From Rhinopomastus cyanomelas (lineage: Eukaryota; Chordata; Aves; Bucerotiformes; Rhinopomastidae), in the NCBI GenBank assembly GCA_013400115.1, contig VXBP01008268.1, positions 25,050-89,049 on the forward strand: 64,000 bases of DNA, in the 5' to 3' direction. Positions 58,137 through 64,000 of the stretch are shown piece by piece. Each line of letters begins with the position of its first letter. Position 1 is the stretch's first letter. The translations under genes were made by a program, and so were the position numbers. The notes below the pieces were generated by a model. The model was given only the letters and a program-made list of their open reading frames with translations. It made no database searches and was not told where the DNA came from.

Positions 58137-60023
58137 TGGTGAAAACACGATGAAAATGCCATACATGACTGTTTCCACTACTCAGTCAGATGAGCACTTT
58201 TATTCTCCTATAAATATCTGTACGTCTGGGGAAACTGCCAAATAGCTGCCTTGTGAGGCTTCTATAGAGCAATATATTTGGGATTCTTTGCAGTTTGTGG
58301 ACCTCCCTTCTTTTGGAGCTGCTCCTAGTTTTTCTGCAAAACCTCCAGATAAATGCCCTTTGCTGAGCTGTTTATTTGGAGAGGAAGTTTACTGTCAATT
58401 GACTGAAGTAATTGGTGACTTCATTGGAAGCATCAAGCCAGAGGCAAGTGTTGACCTTAAAGCAGCTGAGAACTGGATTTAAGGTTGTGCACTTCTCTCT
58501 GAGCACGTCGGTGTCCGTGGTCACAGACGCGGTTTGAAGCATTTGGGCTGCTGCATGCTGGAGCACGAGCCTGCCCATCTCTTAGCTGCAGTTTGACGGG
58601 TTCCGCAGAGCTGGCAGTATGTGCAAAGAGGTGGCGATGATGTGAGATGCCTTTGCTGATGAGGGTTGAGATGTGCTGGGCACAGGAAGCACATGCTCTT
58701 AGCGCTGCAGCTCTTCATCTGATGGTGAAGGACTGAAAGTCACAAATACAACATTATTTTCTGCAGAGTGGAGGAAATGACTGTCATAAAAGAGGCAGGT
58801 GTGGGGCTCAGCAATCCAGCCCTTTCCTCGTGCAATAACTACTCGCTAACAACTTCTCTTGACTTTCGAGGTGTTTGTTTCCTGGTGATAATTATTGTAC
58901 TCTGCCCTTGAGTTTACTCTCTCTTCCTAACCTGGCATCTCAGCTCTGATTAAAGATTATAAGTAATCTGTTTAATGCTTTAATGACCTGTTGTGTCTTC
59001 AGAGTCTTGACATGGCAGGGTGCATCAACAAATCAACAATGCTTGGCAGGGTGCCTGTGGTTTAATTAGAAAACCTCAAGTTTTATTAGTTTACAGTCAT
59101 TCTTTCCCACTTAATCCAAGTCTAGCAAATAATTCAGTACAGAACATACACAGGTTCTGAGCTGGCATTTCCCTTTTCTCAGCAAGGCTGAATGGCACAG
59201 CTCAATTCACAATTCTCCACATTTTGTGGGTTTAATCCTTTTTTTGGCTGTGAGTCTGCCTTATCACCTGCTCTTTAGGCTTCCCTAACTGTAGGAAGTG
59301 TTTGCAGCATGGTGATGAGTTTTCGTTCACATTGCTGAAATGTGGCGTGGGAAGGTTTTTCCTGTGACAAGACAAAAAGGGTATTTCTGGGGTTTTGTAG
59401 GTTTTTAAGCTTGGAAGAAGAGCAAGCTTGTCACCATTTTGTGTCAGAGGTCTCCAAGGGTCACCTTGACAACTCTGACATCTTGATGGGTGTATTCTCT
59501 TGATACTCAAAGTGGTGATGGGTTTTGATTTTAGATTAGGTTTAGGACTGGGTGTCTACATAATTCCCAACCACACTGATGGTCCATTAACTTCAGCCTT
59601 GCAGCAAGGCTCTGAAGCTTTGGTGCTTGCCCAGCTGGAGAACTGAAGCACTGTGACATTTTGGCTTGAGGCCACTTGAGAAGCAGCAGAACTTGTTTAG
59701 TTGTTGAATTCTGTTGATTCTAATCTTTTCTGCTTGTGGTGGAAGACAACATTCTGAGTCTCTGCTATACTACCTGTGCTGGCAAGAGGTTTTGGCAACC
59801 ATTTGGCCGTATAATTCAGAGAAGTTTTCTGAAGGTGTTGACCCACCTGAGCCTCTCAGCTGTAGTGGTGTGTGTGCTGGGTCTGCCTCACGCTGCTTCA
59901 AACTGCCTGGATTAAATTCCTCTCAGAATTCTGAATCTCCATTTGGAATCATTTACTCTAGGTTTTTCAGCTTCTGCTCAAGACTCTGAAACAAGACTCT
60001 CCAATCCCAGTGTAAGTCCCCAA

Positions 60024-60487
60024 TATAAGAAGGACATGGAAGAGTCCAGATAAGGTGCTAAAGGATAAAATGGCTGGAGTACTTCTCCCATGAAGGCAGG
60101 GTGTCATTGTTGGAGCTGTTCAGCCTGGAGAAGAGAAGCTTCCTGGGGACCTTATAGCAGCCTCTCAGTGTACCTGAAGGGGCTACAGGAAAGCTGGAGA
60201 GGAACTTTATGAGAAACTCTAGTGATAGGACAAGGAGGCGTGGTTTCAGGCCAAAAGAAGGGAGATTTAGATTAGATCTTAGGAAGAAATGCCTCACTAA
60301 AGAGGGTGCTGAGGCACTGGAACAGGTTGCCCAGGGAGCTTGTGGCTGCTCTCTCCCTGGAAGTGTTTAAGGCCAAGTTGGATGGGGCTCTTGACAACCT
60401 GGTCTGGTGAGAGGTGTCGCTACCCATGGCAGGAGCTAGATGATCTCTGAGGTCCCTTCCAATCTAAACTGTTTTGTGAATCTGTAG
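60024..60487 (+). mobile_element. CR1 LINE 3' fragment
   Basis: A CR1 copy from AAGAAGGACATGGAAGAGTC through GTTCAGCCTGGAGAAGAGAA near 60118, GAGGCACTGGAACAGGTTGC near 60310 and TAGATGATCTCTGAGGTCCC near 60437. The tail TTTTGTGAATCTGTAG is degraded. It is in plus orientation, so in sense within METRNL intron 2. It belongs to a different CR1 subfamily from the copies at the left of the window (GGTTGCCCAGGGAGCTTGTG rather than GGCTGCCCAAGGGGTTG). Confidence 0.93.
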
Positions 60488-61665
60488 ATTTGACCAAACA
60501 TTTTGGAGAGGAAGGTCACTCTTCTTCCCCCTTCTCACCAAACAACCTTTATCTTGGTACCTCAAGGCTGTGGTTTAAGAATGTCACATCCAAGCTCTGG
60601 ATCTGGCTTTCTGTGAGCTTTGTAGGCTGCTTTTCCCATTGCTGCTCATGGGGATGGCTGTAATATAGCTGTTAGAGCTCAGGAGGTGAATTGAAAACCC
60701 TTTCATTACCCACCTGCTTTTGTGTTGTAAAGAAGTCAAACTTTAACAAAAATGTCCCTTTATCTTGATGGCATCTCCTGACTTAGTGCAGGTTCTAGTA
60801 ACTGTTTTATACATTCTTCTGTTTTTAATGCTGGATACCTGGCTGGGAATACTGATGGGAGGAGTGGCACTGCAGCGGGTAGGTGAAAAACAAGGCAAAG
60901 CTGGACAAATCCAGTTGACTAATTAAGAACAATATGCAGCTATTTCCTGTATGCTGTTAATTCCCTGGCCTGAGAAAACATGGTGAAAATGAAGAAAGCT
61001 CTGAAGTATTTGGGCTGTGCCAGTGTTTCTGCTAACAAATGGCTTTTTGAAGCACTCTTTTGATGTTTAATGGATTTGGGTTTGGCAGAGGTGGGGCACC
61101 AATCTGCTGTATCTCTGCAGGTATTCTCCCAGAGCACTGCAGTCATCACAGCTTCTAGGTTCCTCACCTCTTGCTTTCCTCTGGTTGCCTCCAAAAATCC
61201 AATTTATTTTTTTTCTTTCTTGGAGGCTAAATGTGCTGTGAAGCCTTGCAGCCTGGAGCAGCAGATGTGCTCGTGTATTCTTCACTTCTCGTTGGAGTGG
61301 AAGCACTTCTGCTTTTTGTCCAAAAGACCAGAGAGCAGGAAGCTGCCATGGCCGTGGCAGTGCTCTGCCAAGGTAGTAGTGATATGGCAATTTTGGTTGG
61401 ACCCTGGCTGTGCTCAGCACCACCATTAGCAGAAGGCACTTGGAACACTTGAATTGAGGTCCCTGTGACCTTTATGCTTAGTGCAGGTTCTGCCATGAGT
61501 CACTGTGACCATCTGAGATGTTGGCACCATGCTATGTGTCAGGGGTGGGAACTCTGCTGTGGGCTGTAGGGATGGCACCTCATGAGATTAGAAAATGGCT
61601 GGTTTTGTCTTTTCCCAGTTTTCCACATGGGGTAAAATTCTCATACCTCTGACCTATGTCTTTTC

Positions 61666-62035
61666 ATGGAATCATAGAACAGAATCATAGAATTATTTAG
61701 GTTGGAAAAGATCTTCAAGCTCTTTATGACCAACCACTAACCCAACTGTCCCAAGACCACCACAAAACCCTGTCCCTAAGCTCCAGATCTCCTTGACTTT
61801 CAGAGATGTCCAGAGATGGTGATTCAATCCCCTCCCTGGGCAGCCTGATGGCACTTATTGTGAAGTTTTTCCTAATGCCCAACCTAGACTTCCCTCAGTT
61901 CAACTTGAGACCATTTCCTCGTGTCGTATCACTTGTGATATGTGAGAAGGGACCAACCTCCACGTCTCTCCAACCTCCTTTCAGGTCGTTGTAACCAGCA
62001 ATATGGTGTCTCCTCAGCTTCCTTTTCTTTAGACA
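61666..62035 (-). mobile_element. CR1 LINE 3' fragment (reverse orientation)
   Basis: Reverse complement of a CR1 end: CATGGAATCATAGAACAGAA then TCATAGAATTATTTAGGTTG at 61666-61704 is the inverted terminal tail. Beyond it lie CTCCCTGGGCAGCCTGATGG near 61833, CAGTTCAACTTGAGACCATT near 61896 and TGTCTCCTCAGCTTCC near 62005. The 5' truncation is near 62035. The short plus-strand frame at 61806-61994 is part of this element, not a gene. Confidence 0.93.
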
Positions 62036-63501
62036 AAATGAGGCACAAAGTAATGGTTTTTGAAAGAATGAACAGCATCCCTATCCCCTGCAAGTATTTG
62101 AGAAAGCACGTTTTGAATCAGTTTTTGAGAGCGAGTCACTGAAATAGCGGTCATGGGTTGACATCTGAATCGGTCAGGCTGGCTGCTGTGTAACAGAGCC
62201 TGGAGTAACATTAATTTTGAGGAGCTACAAACCTGCTCTAATTACTCCTGTGTCTGAAGTGATTCTGTGATTTGCAGTGAATAAATGATGGCAATGGGAA
62301 GGGTTTAAAATCAAAGGTTTTTGGTATTTTCCTGTCTGAAATGGTTTCAAAGTGTAGTTCTGATGCTCGAGGAACGCACACGCTCTTATACAGTCCTCAG
62401 CTGAGCATGGGTGAAATTTGCAGGCCTAAACAAGGTCAGAGATGCTGAAAGTCTTCACCTTAAAAAACTCAAAATTAGAGAGAGACCCTAATTTAGTCTC
62501 CCCTTCCCCCAAGCAAACGAGTTTGACAGCAGTCTCCCCTGCCCTGCTTGTCCTTTGATGTTGCCAGGACAGTGGCTGGTTTGCAGTGGGCAGGGGAGGT
62601 GACAATGGAGCTGTGGTGATAAATCCACAGCTGCAGGGGAGGGGGTAAGAAAATAGCTTATTTTTGCTAGACTGGCCACGAATGCCGTTAGCTTATTTCT
62701 CAACTCAGTGGGCAGTCAAAAGCAATAAGCAGTCAGGTGAATTGTGCGGGCAGCTGGGGCTCCGCTTTGCGCTGACCTTTCTGTGCTGTGGAAGATGGTC
62801 CCACAAACAGATTGGCGATCCAGCCGAGTTACTTGGCAGTCTTTAATAAAGCTCTGTGCTAGCTCTGCAAAACTGTTTAGTTTGCTAATTCCTGAGGCTG
62901 TAGTTAAAGAAGGGATGGGAGAGTGGGGGAACCATTCGAATTCCTCTTCCCACCCCACACCCTCCCCAAGGAATTACTCAAACATTGGCCAAGTTTTTCC
63001 TGTGCTAGAGCCTTGATATACACAACTGAAAATCTCCTTCACCTTAATCTGCTGCAGAAGCCAGAAAATACACTGCAGTATTGCACGGGTACTTGGAAAG
63101 TGTCCTGGACCCAGAGCTTTTCCTGTTACGAATGGAAAACCCGAAGTAACTTTACTTTTGGTTTAACTGAACAGTTACAGTATTAAAGCTCTGGCTGCGT
63201 GAGATGCAGCCCTTCCACAGTCCTCCTCAAAAGCAGGCTGATCAAATAAACATGGTTTTGGAATGAAAACTGGTCTTGTTCCTTCAGAGCAATCCCACAC
63301 CCAAAACCATTTGATTTCTAGAAATAGAAAGAAGAAGGATGGGTGTGAATGTGAGTGCACATGGGCCACTTTTTATTAAGAGTCACTTAATCTTTGGTCG
63401 GTCATTACTACACTCTCAGGGTTTAACTTTAACCAGCCACTTGTTACTTATTTCTATTCCCCTGCTCCATAGGAGGCATTAATGGACCACACTGAAGAGG
63501 A

Positions 63502-63520
63502 GGGTGGTGGGGAGGGAGGG
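63502..63520 (+). other. G-quadruplex-type motif in a GGGA-rich tract
   Basis: GGGTGGTGGGGAGGGAGGG has four G-tracts of at least three, with loops of 4, 1 and 1 bases. It sits in a purine tract that continues to about 63532. Confidence 0.65.
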
Positions 63521-64000
63521 AGAGAGGGAAGGCTCTGCCATCTTGGCAGGTTTCCAGCCTGGTGGTAGGTGCTGGCCCCAGCCTCTCCCACAGCCCTGGC
63601 AGGGGTACGGGAAGGTCTGGCACCAGCCCTGTGTGCCTGGCTGCACTGCTTCCCTGGGCACAGGGGTAAAGAACACCTTCCTTTTCTGCCTTGCAAGCGC
63701 TGCATGACATCTCAGCAGGGTGTTCTGTTGGCTAGTAGAGGGCAAACCAAACAAGACATCAAAACTTTATTCATAACTTTATGTTTTCTTATATCTGATT
63801 AGAATGTGTTTTTACAAGGTTTTGGAAGGTTATTTGCTTTAGGATAAAATAGATTTCAGAGTGAATTTTAGGAGGAGAAGGGATGAGCCATGAATCTCGT
63901 GAGTCAGTAGAGCTGTTTGCTGTGGTCGTGTACTGCTGGGCAGTGGATGGGCAGTGTGAAGGTGTGATGCTGCAGGTGCCTGTGCTGGCAGGTTCTCATG

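Larger units (their letters stand above)
55660..64000. other. METRNL intron 2 (partial) with repeats
   Basis: I searched for the next METRNL block (human CRPCSDTEVLLAVCTSDF) on the plus strand and did not find it, so exons 3 and onward are beyond the right edge. The interval contains two CR1 copies (60024-60487 and 61666-62035) and two G-quadruplex-type runs, listed separately. Paired 119-codon frames at 61067-61429 on opposite strands are mirror shadows without known similarity. Confidence 0.7.

Noticed and set aside
61067..61429. Two 119-codon frames on opposite strands
   Set aside because: Mirror-image chance frames in METRNL intron 2 without recognisable similarity.
55660..64000. METRNL exons 3 and later
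   Set aside because: I searched for the conserved CRPCSD...VCTSDF block and found nothing, so they are taken to lie beyond the right edge.
1..64000. tRNA, rRNA, CRISPR arrays, prokaryotic operons or phage genes
   Set aside because: None seen. The window is vertebrate DNA with spliced genes and avian retroelements.

Overview
The window is nuclear genomic DNA from a bird, probably a neoavian. Three things point there. Genes are split by long introns with GT-AG junctions. CR1 LINE 3' ends in both orientations carry the terminal ATTCTATG-type octamer repeat or the typical avian CR1 tail. A solo LTR belongs to the avian ERVL-like family that begins TGTACTGGGT. The two promoters are CpG-rich and the rest is AT-leaning. 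Operons, ribosome binding sites and CRISPR do not apply here, and I saw none.

Two protein-coding genes are supported, both partial and arranged head to head. On the minus strand from about 34.65 kb to beyond the left edge lies B3GNTL1, a predicted family-2 glycosyltransferase. I place six coding exons (34485-34652, 31975-32091, 31750-31849, 26580-26644, 17976-18041, 4579-4674) that splice in frame into about 204 residues. They include the VPVHN nucleotide-sugar binding start and the DSDD metal-binding motif. The C-terminal half lies to the left of the window. On the plus strand from 49.62 kb to beyond the right edge lies METRNL, the secreted meteorin-like cytokine. Two coding exons (49618-49730 and 55271-55659) encode a signal peptide and the N-terminal 167 residues. 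The last exons lie to the right. B3GNTL1 next to METRNL in divergent orientation is also the human chromosome 17q25.3 arrangement, so the order is conserved.

Layout: 1-4578 is part of B3GNTL1 intron 6, with a CR1 at the left edge. 4579-34652 holds B3GNTL1 exons 6 to 1, with an intronic CR1 (7441-7790), an ERVL-like solo LTR with an intact 5-bp target duplication (15932-16479) and a second, less certain LTR-like block (about 27038-27447). 34390-34900 is the B3GNTL1 CpG island. 34.9-49.2 kb is intergenic, with an ancient CR1 relic, a hairpin, a tetranucleotide repeat and a 21-bp minisatellite. A 40-bp tandem repeat (49157-49332) abuts the METRNL CpG island (about 49280-50330). The rest is METRNL intron 1, exon 2 and part of intron 2, with two CR1 copies and two G-quadruplex-type motifs.

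The two genes share no known pathway. One product is a predicted intracellular or Golgi glycosyltransferase and the other is a secreted factor. I found no convincing undescribed biological system. The most useful second looks are the unusual B3GNTL1 first exon, which has no methionine at the conserved position, the start-stop upstream ORF in the METRNL leader, and the tandem repeat beside the METRNL promoter.
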